Assembly (NCBI RefSeq): GCF_041081105.1
Contig: NZ_CP163528.1
Coordinates: 5,084,001 to 5,148,000, forward strand
DNA: 64,000 bases
Source: Promicromonospora sp. Populi
GTDB taxonomy: Bacteria; Actinomycetota; Actinomycetes; Actinomycetales; Cellulomonadaceae
Reading direction: 5' to 3'
The notes under the pieces were generated by a model. That model was not told the DNA's origin, made no database searches, and saw nothing but the letters and a program-made list of their open reading frames with translations. A program made the translations under genes and the position numbers. This document shows positions 43,681 through 51,484 of this stretch, piece after piece (positions within the stretch are counted from its first letter, which is position 1; the number at the start of each line of letters is the position of its first letter).

Positions 43681-44790
43681 ATGCCTGAGGGGCACACCGT
43701 CCACCGCCTCGCGCGGACGTTCTCGTCGCTGTACTCCGGTCAGGTCCTGCGGGTGACCAGCCCACAGGGGCGGTTCGCCGACGGCGCCGCGGTGCTCGAC
43801 GGCCGTCGGCTGATCGCGAGCGAGGCGTGGGGAAAGCAGCTCTTCCTGGGGTTCGCGCCCGCGGACGCGGCTCGTGCGGCCGCGCCCGCGGACGTGGCTC
43901 TTGCGGCCGGGTCCGACGGCGGGGCGACCCGTGATCCGGGCCTCCTGTGGCTCCGCACGCACCTCGGGCTGTACGGCGCGTGGACGTTCGCGGGCGCGCC
44001 GGACGCGCCCGAGGTGGCGCACGCGATCGGCGCGCCCCGACGCCGGATCGGCGAGCGGGACTCGGTGCCCCGGACGGCGTCGCCGTCGGACGGGACAGAT
44101 GCTCACGTGACCGCGTCGAACGGGTGGGAGGTGCCGGAGCCGCGCGGGCAGGTGCGGGTGCGCCTGTTCGGCGCCCACGCCGTCGCCGACCTCACCGGCC
44201 CCACGGCCTGCGAGGTGATCACCACCGCAGAGAAGTCGGCGGTCGAGGCGCGCCTCGGCCCCGACCCCATCCGGGACGACGGCGACGTCGGCGCGTTCGT
44301 GGACCGGGTCGGCCGGTCGCGGGTCACGATCGGGCAGCAGCTCATGGACCAGGCAGTCGTCGCGGGTGTCGGGAACATCTACCGCGCCGAGGTGCTGTTC
44401 CGGGCCGGCGTCGACCCGCTACGCCCGGGCCGCGACGTGCCGCCCGAGACGGTCCGTGCCATCTGGGACGACCTGGTGCTCCTGATGCGCGACGGCGCGG
44501 AGCGGGGCGCCATAGTCACGACCCGCCCGTCGGACCGTTCGTCCGCGTCGGGTCGAGAACGGGCTTATGGCCGGGACCTGGACTCCGGCAGACACAAGCC
44601 CGTTCTCGACAGCCCTGGTCGGGGTCGGACCCGACAGAACACCGACGGGACGCCCGGGGCCGTTCCTGTCGACCAGGCCTTCTACGTGTACCACCGGGAC
44701 GGGCTGCCGTGCCGGGTGTGCGGGGCGCCGGTGCTGGTCAAGGAGCTGGCCGGCCGCAACCTGTTCTGGTGCGGGAGCTGTCAGGTCTGA
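43681..44790 (+). CDS. nei: Fpg/Nei family DNA glycosylase/AP lyase (endonuclease VIII-like) with inserts
   Basis: A base-excision-repair glycosylase, 369 aa against the usual 260-290. It begins MPEGHTVHRLA (Pro2 and Glu3 are the catalytic N-terminus of Nei enzymes), has the helix-two-turn-helix region LMDQAVVAGVGNIYRAEVLF, and ends in a CxxC...CxxC zinc finger (CRVCGAPV and FWCGSCQV). The extra length comes from Ala/Asp-rich inserts at residues ~60-85 and 115-155 and a ~45-residue insert at about 280-325 just before the zinc finger. That last insert is encoded by DNA containing a 15-bp perfect inverted repeat at 44552-44610 and has no family counterpart that I recognise. The end overlaps the convergent phosphotransferase gene by 10 bp. 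Confidence 0.9.
   Translation: MPEGHTVHRLARTFSSLYSGQVLRVTSPQGRFADGAAVLDGRRLIASEAWGKQLFLGFAPADAARAAAPADVALAAGSDGGATRDPGLLWLRTHLGLYGAWTFAGAPDAPEVAHAIGAPRRRIGERDSVPRTASPSDGTDAHVTASNGWEVPEPRGQVRVRLFGAHAVADLTGPTACEVITTAEKSAVEARLGPDPIRDDGDVGAFVDRVGRSRVTIGQQLMDQAVVAGVGNIYRAEVLFRAGVDPLRPGRDVPPETVRAIWDDLVLLMRDGAERGAIVTTRPSDRSSASGRERAYGRDLDSGRHKPVLDSPGRGRTRQNTDGTPGAVPVDQAFYVYHRDGLPCRVCGAPVLVKELAGRNLFWCGSCQV
44552..44610. repeat. REP-like palindrome inside the nei-like coding sequence
   Basis: GTCGAGAACGGGCTT at 44552-44566 and AAGCCCGTTCTCGAC at 44596-44610 are perfect complements around 29 nt that themselves contain GCCGG/CCGGC, giving a nested hairpin. It lies in frame in the glycosylase gene, encoding part of an insert before the zinc finger. 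It resembles a small mobile palindrome captured in a gene. Confidence 0.65.
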
Positions 44791-45758
44791 CCCTCGACGA
44801 CGCGGGCGAGGTGCCGGGCAGGTGCCTCGCCCCAGTCGTCCCGCTCGGCGTCGGTCGCCTCGGCGAGTGCGTCCCACCACGACGACGCCCGGTTGACCGC
44901 GTGGGTCACCTGCGCCGCGCGCAGCAGCTCGACCATCGCGCCGGCCTCCACGGGGAGCTCCCACGTCTTGAGGAACGCGGTCTGGATCGGCTCCCACGGG
45001 ATACGACCGGCCGCCTCGACGACCGCTCGCGGCACCATCAGCGACTCCAGCGGGTGTGCCCACTGGGTGTCGCCGAAGTCGAAGATCCGCAGGGATCCGT
45101 CGACGAGGAAGACGTTCCAGGGGTGCAGGTCTCCGTGCTGCAGCGTCACGGGGAAGGGGCCGTCGGCCAGGGTCGCTGCCGCGTCCTCGACCAGGTAACG
45201 GGCGCGCGCGAGGCGAGTCGCGCCGGATCCGTCCAGGTGGCTGGGGTGCCCTGCCGGGAGGGTCGTGAGGCGTCCGAGCAGGTCGTCGAACCGGGTGGGC
45301 ACCGTCTCGGGACCGCAGTCCGGGAGGCCCGCCGCGAGCAGCTCGTCGCGGTCGGACGCAACGAGATGCTGCAGGCCGGCCCAGGCACGCACCACGGCTA
45401 CCCAGTCGTCGGGCGTCGGTTCGCGAGACTCCGGCAGTGTCGCGCCTCGGTCGGCGGTCAGCATCCAGCCGCGCTCAGCGTCGATCGCGACAGGCTGATC
45501 GACGTCGCCGGGGGCAAGGCCGGCGAGCACCGACTGGAGCTGCGGCTCGAAGGCGGACGCCGCGCAGTTCGCCTTGAACCAGAAGCGACCGCGCGTCGTC
45601 TCGACCACGAGCTGGGTGGACCACGGGCGCACCCGCGGCTGCGTCACACCGGTGATGCGGGCCCCCAGCCCGCCGACGGCGTCGGCGACCCAGCCCTCTG
45701 CCTCGGATCGCCAGGCGGAGCCGCGCACGAGCTGCGAGAACGGGATTCGGTTCGCCAT
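44781..45758 (-). CDS. Aminoglycoside phosphotransferase (APH) family protein
   Basis: A 325-aa small-molecule kinase of the APH/choline-kinase fold. The catalytic loop is intact, LQHGDLHPWNVFLVDGS with Asp, and the metal-binding motif is RIFDFGDTQWAHP. The small lobe has WFKANC with the expected Lys. The Asp that is missing in the pseudokinases at 24.6-26.6 kb is present here, so it may be active. The substrate is unknown; a resistance role is not supported by context. It is convergent with the glycosylase gene (10-bp overlap). Confidence 0.85.
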   Translation of the reverse strand: MANRIPFSQLVRGSAWRSEAEGWVADAVGGLGARITGVTQPRVRPWSTQLVVETTRGRFWFKANCAASAFEPQLQSVLAGLAPGDVDQPVAIDAERGWMLTADRGATLPESREPTPDDWVAVVRAWAGLQHLVASDRDELLAAGLPDCGPETVPTRFDDLLGRLTTLPAGHPSHLDGSGATRLARARYLVEDAAATLADGPFPVTLQHGDLHPWNVFLVDGSLRIFDFGDTQWAHPLESLMVPRAVVEAAGRIPWEPIQTAFLKTWELPVEAGAMVELLRAAQVTHAVNRASSWWDALAEATDAERDDWGEAPARHLARVVEGQT

Positions 45759-45904
45759 GTCAGAAGACCCAGGAGTAGGCCGGCGCTACCGGCCAGCCAA
45801 ACGCCAGGGCGATCTCGGAAAGCTCCATGAAACCGATCGTCGCACCCGCAGGCAACAGGAATTCTGCGCGGACTGTGTCGGTGTCCGCGTCTACGATCGC
45901 ACCC

Positions 45905-46390
45905 GTGACCGACGCGCCGCCCGGACCTCAGCTCTCCGATGTCGAGGAGTACGCCGCCGCCGTGCTCGACATAGTCCGGCGCATCCCGTCCGGCCGGGCC
46001 ATGACGTACGGGCTGATCGCGGAGATAGTCGGTGAGCAGCTCGGCCGCGGCGGGCCCCGTCAGGTGGGGAGCGTCCTGGCCGGTTCGGGGGACCGGTACG
46101 CACACCTGGTCCCGGACGGCGAGGAGGACGGCGTCGGCCTGGACGACGGCGGTTCGGACGACAGCGGCTCGGACGGCGACGGCTCGGACGACGGCGGTAG
46201 TGAACGCGTCCCGTGGTGGCGCGTCGTCAATGCGGCGGGCTCACCGCCGCAGCACCAGCTGACCGAGGCCCTGGACGCGCTGCGTGCCGAGGGCTGCCCG
46301 CTGTCCCGGGACGGTCGCCGCGTGAACCTCCGCCGTGCGGTCTGGTTCCCCGACGACGAGCCGTCGGCCAGCAGCGTGGACGCCGGGTAG
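45905..46390 (+). CDS. Alkyltransferase-like (ATL/MGMT DNA-binding domain) protein
   Basis: A 161-aa protein with the DNA-binding domain of O6-alkylguanine transferases: VLDIVRRIPSGRAMTYGLIA and RQVGSVLAGS. The active site is VPWWRVVNAAG where transferases have PCHRV, so Trp replaces the alkyl-accepting Cys, as in ATL proteins that flag alkylated guanine for nucleotide excision repair. A ~30-residue tract of Asp, Ser and Gly repeats, including DDSGSDGDGSDDGGSE, is inserted just before the active-site loop; this is unusual. GTG 45905 (MTDAPPGPQLSDVEEYAAAV) is preferred over ATG 45827, which adds unrelated sequence. Confidence 0.87.
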   Translation: MTDAPPGPQLSDVEEYAAAVLDIVRRIPSGRAMTYGLIAEIVGEQLGRGGPRQVGSVLAGSGDRYAHLVPDGEEDGVGLDDGGSDDSGSDGDGSDDGGSERVPWWRVVNAAGSPPQHQLTEALDALRAEGCPLSRDGRRVNLRRAVWFPDDEPSASSVDAG

Positions 46391-46429
46391 CGACCTGAAC
46401 TCCTGGGGTCGGTACCCGGCGTGCCGGCG

Positions 46430-47542
46430 TCAGACCTTGGCCGGCGCGACCCGCGACAGCAGCGCACCCGCCGTCGACCGGACGCGGCCGCCCAGCGAGC
46501 TGTCCTGCGAGGCCGACAGCAGCGCCAGCATCGAGGCCGGGTCGCCCTGGACGAGCATGGTCGTGATCGCCGTGTTCTCCCAGGTCGGGAGCTCGCGGCG
46601 GATCTTCGCGACCGGCCCGACGAGCGCGATCTCCTCCACGAGCTGGGTCGGGACGGCCGCGGCCGCCTCCTCCTTGCGCCCCGCGAGGTAAAGCTCCTGC
46701 ACCTTGTCGAGCGGCTCCTTGTAGCCGAGCCGGTCGAGCGACTGCTTGTGGAAGTTCGCCTCCTTGGCGCCCATCCCGCCCGCGTACAGGGCGATGTGGG
46801 GGCGGATCACGTCGGCGGCGGCCTCGACGTCGTCCCGCACGACGACGGGGACCGTCGCGCACACCTCGAACCCGTCGGCCGCCGAACGCTCCCCGGAGCG
46901 GAGGTCGAAGCCCTCGGCGAGCAGCGCGCGGAACTCGTCGTCCATGCGCGGCGCATAGAAGCCGGCCATCCAGCCGTCGGCGATCTCGGCGGCGAGCGCG
47001 ACGTTCTTGGGCCCCTGCGCGGCGAGGATGATCGGGATCTCGGGGCGGAACGGGTGCACCGTCGACTTGAGGGCCTTGCCCAGTCCCATCGACCCGGGAG
47101 CGTCGGCGGCGAGCGGCAGCTGGTAGAAGGCGCCGTCGTGGGTCACGGGCGCCTCGCGGCGCATCACCTGCCGCACGATGTCGACGTACTCGCGCGTGCG
47201 GGCCAGCGGCCGCTTGTACGGCTGGCCGTACCAGCCCTCGACGACCTGCGGGCCCGAGGCGCCGAGCCCGAGCACGAACCGGCCCTTGGACAGGTGGTCC
47301 ATCGTGAGCGCCTGCATGGCGGTCGCCGTCGGCGTGCGGGCCGAGAGCTGGGCGATGCCCGTGCCCAGCCGCACGTTCTTGGTGCGGGAGCCCCACCAGG
47401 CCAGCGGCGAGAAGGCGTCGGAGCCGTAGGCCTCCGCGGTCCAGACCGAGTCGAGGCCCAGCCGGTCTGCGGCGACGATGAACTGCTGGATGCCCTTCGG
47501 GGGCTTGCGGGACCAGTAACCGGTCTGGAATCCGATGCGCAT
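46430..47542 (-). CDS. LLM class F420-dependent oxidoreductase
   Basis: A 370-aa luciferase-like monooxygenase/F420-dependent dehydrogenase. It starts MRIGFQTGYWSRKPPKGIQQ and contains LGLDSVWTAEAYGSDAFSPL, GTGIAQLSARTPTATAMQAL and FVLGLGASGPQVVEGWYGQP, typical of the actinobacterial F420 branch. The fold is a TIM barrel; it would use F420 as hydride carrier. The substrate is unknown. Its use implies the host makes F420, which supports an actinomycete. It stands alone on the minus strand. Confidence 0.9.
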   Translation of the reverse strand: MRIGFQTGYWSRKPPKGIQQFIVAADRLGLDSVWTAEAYGSDAFSPLAWWGSRTKNVRLGTGIAQLSARTPTATAMQALTMDHLSKGRFVLGLGASGPQVVEGWYGQPYKRPLARTREYVDIVRQVMRREAPVTHDGAFYQLPLAADAPGSMGLGKALKSTVHPFRPEIPIILAAQGPKNVALAAEIADGWMAGFYAPRMDDEFRALLAEGFDLRSGERSAADGFEVCATVPVVVRDDVEAAADVIRPHIALYAGGMGAKEANFHKQSLDRLGYKEPLDKVQELYLAGRKEEAAAAVPTQLVEEIALVGPVAKIRRELPTWENTAITTMLVQGDPASMLALLSASQDSSLGGRVRSTAGALLSRVAPAKV

Positions 47543-47655
47543 GCTGGGTCACCTCGTCGTGGGAACGTCTTACCTGGGACGGCGCGTCCCAGGTACTGCC
47601 CACACCCTACCGGTTGTCCGACGTCTGACGTGCGGGCGATCCGGCGGGGGAGCGA

Positions 47656-48078
47656 TCAGACGGGGATGACGGAGACGTGGTCGCCGGCCAGAGCCATGAT
47701 GTCGTCGGGGTCGGAGGTCAGTATGCGAACCGGCCTGGGCGAGGCAACCGCCGTCGCGCACACCATGGCGTCGATCGCATGGCTGTGCCCGTGCTTTCCG
47801 GCGTCGGCCAGGAGCTCGGTCGCGAGCCGGGCGGTCTGCTCGGTTACTGGGTCGATCGACAGCATCGAGAGGCGCCACTCCAATGCCTTGCGGTTGATCT
47901 TCGGGTGCACGGCCTCAACGAGAGTGGCGGAACTGATGACGACATCGATGTCGTGTCGGTGGGCAACGGCAAGCAGGTCTATCACTGCGTCGTCGTGCGC
48001 CACTGCCTTGGACAGGCCTTCGCTGTCCAGTACGAATGTTCCGGGTAGCAGGGTCGGCTTCTTCTTCGTCTGCTTCAT
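47656..48078 (-). CDS. PIN-domain toxin (VapC-like)
   Basis: A 140-aa PIN-domain protein, likely an RNase toxin of a VapBC pair. Acidic metal-binding positions are visible: FVLDSEGLSK (first Asp), SATLVEAVHP (Glu), HAIDAMVCATA (Asp) and ILTSDPDDIMAL (last Asp). ATG 48078 overlaps the stop of the antitoxin gene (48075-48077), the usual antitoxin-first order. Toxicity is expected but cannot be shown here. Confidence 0.82.
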   Translation of the reverse strand: MKQTKKKPTLLPGTFVLDSEGLSKAVAHDDAVIDLLAVAHRHDIDVVISSATLVEAVHPKINRKALEWRLSMLSIDPVTEQTARLATELLADAGKHGHSHAIDAMVCATAVASPRPVRILTSDPDDIMALAGDHVSVIPV

Positions 48079-48362
48079 GCCGCACCTCCTGCACGGTGCG
48101 CCGCACTGTTGTGTACCCGCTCGGCGTGCTCTTCGTCGGCGCGGATGATCGCCGCCTCGGCAGCGGCGATACGCTCCTCGCTGATCTTGCCGTGCAGTTC
48201 CTCGTACTCCGCGAGGAACATCCCGAGCCGATCGTGGCGCACGGCTCGGCCGACCGCTCCCGCGATGTAGGCGGACAGGCCAGCGTCACCACTGACCTCG
48301 CGCGCGGCCTCGGCGAGACTGCGCGGCATCGTGATCGAGTACTTGCCCATCTTCTCGGCCAT
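48075..48362 (-). CDS. Ribbon-helix-helix-type antitoxin (VapB-like)
   Basis: A 95-aa protein that starts MAEKMGKYSITMPRSLAEAA, where KYSITMPRSLA looks like the beta strand and first helix of a ribbon-helix-helix DNA-binding fold. The C-terminal half is charged and helical and would wrap the toxin. It overlaps the PIN toxin gene by 4 bp. A pair of direct repeats lies 6 bp upstream and may be its own operator. ATG 48362 is used; an in-frame reading to 48452 would run through those repeats. Confidence 0.78.
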   Translation of the reverse strand: MAEKMGKYSITMPRSLAEAAREVSGDAGLSAYIAGAVGRAVRHDRLGMFLAEYEELHGKISEERIAAAEAAIIRADEEHAERVHNSAAHRAGGAA

Positions 48363-48368
48363 GGAGCC

Positions 48369-48390
48369 GATCCTACCGCTGATCCTACCG
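48369..48390. promoter_or_regulatory. Direct repeats before the toxin-antitoxin genes, possible autoregulatory operator
   Basis: GATCCTACCG occurs twice, at 48369-48378 and 48381-48390, separated by CT. On the minus strand each copy contains TAGGAT, which resembles a -10 element. The 12-bp spacing (about one helical turn) fits cooperative binding of a ribbon-helix-helix antitoxin. Confidence 0.5.
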
Positions 48391-48557
48391 AAACCGAAGA
48401 TTGCGCCTTCCGCTAAATCGTGCGCTTCGGCAAGTATTGCCACAACTATCACCTCATAGATCGCGCTTCCAAAATCCAGCCTGGACGACTAGACACCCAA
48501 ACTCTAGTCAGGTGGGGATCGATGCGCTCGTCGAACCGAGAGGTCTACCGTGGACAT

Positions 48558-48956
48558 GTGGCCACCTACGACGACGTCGCCCGGCTCGCCCTCGCGCTGC
48601 CCGAGACCGCCGAGGGGCTGACCCGCGAGCACCGCGCCTGGTCCGTCGCGGGCAAGAAGCTCGCGTGGGAGCGCCCGTTCAGCAAGGCCGACATCAAGCG
48701 CTTCGGCGACGAGCCCGTCCCTGTTGGGCCGATCCTCGCCGTCATGGTCGAGGACCTGGGGGAGAAGGAGGCGGTCCTGGCCGAGGGGCGCGCGGGGTAC
48801 TTCACCATCTCGCACTTCGACGGTTTCTCCGCCGTGCTGGTCCGGCTCGATGTCGTCGACGATGCCGACCTGCGCGAGAGCCTGGTCGACGCCTGGCTGG
48901 CCCAGGCGCCGTCGGCCCTGGCCGCGGAACACGCGGCCCGCCTGCGCGGCGCCTGA
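48558..48956 (+). CDS. MmcQ/YjbR family protein
   Basis: A 132-aa small protein of the MmcQ/YjbR (double-wing, CyaY-like fold) family, often listed as DNA-binding. It starts MATYDDVARLALALPETAEG and contains a conserved Trp in REHRAWSVAGKKLAWERPFS and the block GRAGYFTISHFDGFSAVLV. GTG 48558 agrees with the family start; ATG 48522, with GGTGGGG ahead of it, is an alternative that adds 12 residues. The cellular role of the family is not settled. Confidence 0.82.
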   Translation: MATYDDVARLALALPETAEGLTREHRAWSVAGKKLAWERPFSKADIKRFGDEPVPVGPILAVMVEDLGEKEAVLAEGRAGYFTISHFDGFSAVLVRLDVVDDADLRESLVDAWLAQAPSALAAEHAARLRGA

Positions 48957-48977
48957 CCGGCCGGGCTCCGGCCCCGC

Positions 48978-49574
48978 TCAGATCGAGTACTCGATGAGCC
49001 CCGACGGGTCCTCGTTGCGTGGCCGTTCCGCCACGGGTGCGTTCGGCACCCGGATTCGGGCCGGGATGCCCACCGCAACGCCCCCTGCGGGGACGTCCTT
49101 CACGACGACGGCGTTGGCGCCGATCTGCGCGTCGTCACCGACCCACACGGGGCCCAGCACCTTCGCGCCCGCGCCCACCGTTACCCGGTCGCCCAGGGTC
49201 GGGTGGCGCTTGCCCCGGTTGAGGGAGCGACCGCCCAGCGTGACGCCGTGGTAGAGCAGCACGTCGTCGCCCACCACGGCGGTCTCGCCGATCACCACGC
49301 CCATGCCGTGGTCGATGAACAGCCGCTTGCCCAGCCGGGCCCCCGGGTGGATCTCGATCCCGGTCGCCGCCCGCGCGAGCTGCGAGAGCAGCCGCGCGGG
49401 CAGGCGGAGGGACGGCGTCTGCCACATGCGGTGTGCGGCACGGTGCGCCCAGAGGGCGTGCACGCCGGGGTAGGCCAGCGCGACCTCCAGGCGGGACCGT
49501 GCGGCCGGGTCGTGGGCGCGCGCGGCGTCCAGATCCTCGCCGAGGACCCGGAACAGCCCGCGCGCGCTCGCCAT
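48978..49574 (-). CDS. cysE: Serine O-acetyltransferase
   Basis: A 198-aa short-form serine acetyltransferase making O-acetylserine from serine and acetyl-CoA, the first step of cysteine synthesis. Left-handed beta-helix hexapeptides are clear from [20 protein letters not shown] through [20 protein letters not shown] to [20 protein letters not shown]. The His of [11 protein letters not shown] is catalytic in the family. Its start codon overlaps the stop of cysK by one base, so the two enzymes form one operon. Confidence 0.95.
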   Translation of the reverse strand: MASARGLFRVLGEDLDAARAHDPAARSRLEVALAYPGVHALWAHRAAHRMWQTPSLRLPARLLSQLARAATGIEIHPGARLGKRLFIDHGMGVVIGETAVVGDDVLLYHGVTLGGRSLNRGKRHPTLGDRVTVGAGAKVLGPVWVGDDAQIGANAVVVKDVPAGGVAVGIPARIRVPNAPVAERPRNEDPSGLIEYSI

Positions 49575-50509
49575 CAGTCGACCAGGCCCTCGAACAGCGG
49601 CGTGGACAGGTAGCGCTCGCCGAAGTCGGGGATGATCACGACGATCGTCTTGCCGGCGTTCTCCGGGCGCTTCGCGACCTGGAGGGCGGCCGACAGCGCG
49701 GCACCCGAGGAGGTGCCGACCAGCAGGCCCTCCTCGCGCGCCGAACGCCGTGCGGCGTCGATGGCCGTGGCGAGGTTGACGTCGATGACCTCGTCGTAGA
49801 CCTCACGGTCGAGGATCTCCGGCACGAAGTTGGCGCCGATGCCCTGGATCTTGTGCGGACCGGGCTGGCCGCCGTTCAGGATCGGCGACTCCTCGGGCTC
49901 AACGGCGATGACCTGCACGCCGGGCTTGCGCTCCTTGAGCACCTGGCCGACGCCGGTGATGGTGCCACCCGTGCCGATGCCGGAGACCAGGATGTCGACG
50001 CCGCCGTCGGTGTCCGCCCAGATCTCCTCGGCGGTGGTCGCGCGGTGGATCGCCGGGTTGGCCTCGTTGGCGAACTGGCGGGCCAGGATGGCGCCGGGGC
50101 GCTCCTGGGCGATCTTCTCGGCCGCGGCGACGGCGCCCTTCATGCCGTCAGCGCCCGGCGTGAGCACCAGCTCGGCGCCGTACGCGCGCAGCAGCGCACG
50201 CCGCTCCTTGGACATGGTCTCCGGCATCGCCAGGACCACGTTGTAACCGCGGGCCGCGCCCACCCACGCCAGGGCGATGCCCGTGTTGCCGGAGGTGCCC
50301 TCGACGATCGTGCCACCCTCCTTGAGCTCACCCGACGCCTCGGCGGCGTCGATGATGGACACGCCGATGCGGTCCTTCACGGAGTTGGCCGGGTTGTAGA
50401 ACTCGAGCTTGGCGAGAACCGTCGCCTCGAGGCCCTCGGTCAGGCGGTTGAGCCTGACGAGCGGCGTGTTGCCGATGAGCTTGGTCGCGTCGTCGTAGAT
50501 GCGGGCCAT
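49574..50509 (-). CDS. cysK: Cysteine synthase A
   Basis: A 311-aa PLP enzyme converting O-acetylserine and sulfide to cysteine. The PLP lysine lies in [16 protein letters not shown] near residue 43, the substrate loop is [11 protein letters not shown], and the phosphate-binding loop is [14 protein letters not shown]. It is followed by cysE in one operon and preceded by a 187-nt leader that ends a Cys-rich small reading frame (50697-50792), so expression may respond to charged tRNA-Cys. The ribosome site AAGGAAG lies 5 bp before ATG 50509. Confidence 0.96.
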   Translation of the reverse strand: MARIYDDATKLIGNTPLVRLNRLTEGLEATVLAKLEFYNPANSVKDRIGVSIIDAAEASGELKEGGTIVEGTSGNTGIALAWVGAARGYNVVLAMPETMSKERRALLRAYGAELVLTPGADGMKGAVAAAEKIAQERPGAILARQFANEANPAIHRATTAEEIWADTDGGVDILVSGIGTGGTITGVGQVLKERKPGVQVIAVEPEESPILNGGQPGPHKIQGIGANFVPEILDREVYDEVIDVNLATAIDAARRSAREEGLLVGTSSGAALSAALQVAKRPENAGKTIVVIIPDFGERYLSTPLFEGLVD

Positions 50510-50696
50510 TTTTCTTCCTTCGCTGTGTGGCGGGTGTGGCTGGCTGGCGTCGTGCTTGTCCGACGTCGGGCCCGGGTCGTGCGGGTGCGCGCCTCGGGAC
50601 TGGCGTGGAGCGTCTGGGGCTGACGGCTGGGCGGAGCATCGCGTTGGCGCCTTCGCCGCGAGGGGTACCGGCGTGGTCGGGCGTGAGCGCGACGCT

Positions 50697-50792
50697 CTAC
50701 AGACAGCCTCGGGGGCAGCAGCCGGTTGCGCACGTCCGGTGCGCGGCGACCGGAACTGACTCGGTGGGGAGTGCGGAGCGCACGGTGCTCAA
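50697..50792 (-). CDS. Cys-rich leader peptide upstream of cysK-cysE
   Basis: A 31-codon reading frame on the cysK transcript. It starts at TTG 50792 with the strong ribosome site AGGGAGGA (50797-50804, complement) and ends at TAG 50697-50699. Its last residues are [14 protein letters not shown], with four Cys codons in eleven, in a genome where Cys is rare. A promoter-like pair lies at 50869-50897 and cysK begins 187 nt after the stop. This is the layout of cysteine-responsive attenuation described for upstream reading frames in mycobacteria. An in-frame GTG start at 50783 is also possible. It was recognised from context, not by homology. Confidence 0.6.
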   Translation of the reverse strand: MSTVRSALPTESVPVAAHRTCATGCCPRGCL

Positions 50793-50868
50793 GACGTCCT
50801 CCCTGCGTGGGCGGCCTGATGGCCGCACGGCTGCGTGTTCCGTGGCGAACCACCGGCTCGCCTGCAGC

Positions 50869-50897
50869 AGATTACGCGGGCGAGGACTGTGAGACAA
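50869..50897 (-). promoter_or_regulatory. Probable promoter of the cysK-cysE leader transcript
   Basis: On the minus strand TTGTCT (50892-50897) and TAATCT (50869-50874) are separated by exactly 17 bp, a good housekeeping sigma match. It lies 77 bp upstream of the leader-peptide start. The -35 element is overlapped by a perfect 7-bp inverted repeat, TGAGACA-AGATC-TGTCTCA at 50890-50908, which could be an operator. Confidence 0.6.
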
Positions 50898-51008
50898 GAT
50901 CTGTCTCAGCTATCGATCATGCCTATGTGTTCGGCCGTGCCGAGTGCCGTGAGGCGTCTCAGCCGTTGGGATACAGTGAGTCGCGTGTTATTCGGGGAGG
51001 TAGGTGCC

Positions 51009-51365
51009 ATGCGGGACAGGGACGGGCTGTCTGCTGATGAGCTGCTCGATGCGCTCAAGGCTCTCGCGAACCCGGTACGCCTGCAGATCATGCAGTGGCT
51101 GCGCGACCCGGAGACCGAGTTCGCCGACTACGACCCCATCGCCGACCGGGATGAGTTCGGTGTGTGCGCCAGTCATATCCAGGCCAAGAGCGGGCTTGCG
51201 CAGTCGACCATCTCCTCGTACATGGTCACTCTCGAACGTGCCGGCCTGGTCCACTCCACCCGCGTGGGCAAGTGGACGCACTACAGGTGCAACGACGTGC
51301 TGCTGCGCCAGGTCGGGGAGTCCGTGGCGGATCTCGGTGCGACGGTACGGGCGGTAGCCGCATAG
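51009..51365 (+). CDS. ArsR family winged-helix regulator
   Basis: A 118-aa ArsR/SmtB-type repressor. ADELLDALKALANPVRLQIM and the recognition region SGLAQSTISSYMVTLERAGL are clear, followed by the wing HSTRVGKWTHYRCN. Two Cys occur, one in EFGVCASHI before the recognition helix and one in the wing, so metal or thiol sensing is possible but no classical CxC metal site is present. It precedes an NAD(P)H oxidoreductase and an MFS exporter and probably represses them through the palindrome at 51446-51475. ATG 51009 has GGTAGGTG upstream. Confidence 0.88.
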   Translation: MRDRDGLSADELLDALKALANPVRLQIMQWLRDPETEFADYDPIADRDEFGVCASHIQAKSGLAQSTISSYMVTLERAGLVHSTRVGKWTHYRCNDVLLRQVGESVADLGATVRAVAA

Positions 51366-51445
51366 CGGAGTGACCCTGCGCGCAGTCGCGTGCGCAAGTC
51401 GCTGGGCGTTCTGATGCAAACCTCGGGCTGACGGCCCTCTGAAAA

Positions 51446-51475
51446 CATATCGACAGATCGCGTTTTGTAGATATG
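51446..51475. promoter_or_regulatory. Imperfect palindrome before the oxidoreductase gene, probable ArsR operator
   Basis: CATATCGACA (51446-51455) and TGTAGATATG (51466-51475) are inverted copies with one mismatch, separated by 10 bp. AT-rich arms of this kind are usual for ArsR-family operators. The right arm covers a possible -10 (TAGATA), so binding would block transcription of the oxidoreductase and downstream genes. Confidence 0.6.
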
Positions 51476-51484
51476 CTGCGTCCC

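Noticed and set aside
46421..48148. Long plus-strand frame antisense to the LLM oxidoreductase and PIN toxin
   Set aside because: Covers two convincing minus-strand genes and has shadow-type composition.
50726..51037. Plus-strand frames in the cysK-arsR intergenic region
   Set aside because: None has a ribosome site or family features; the region is better explained by the cysK promoter and leader peptide.
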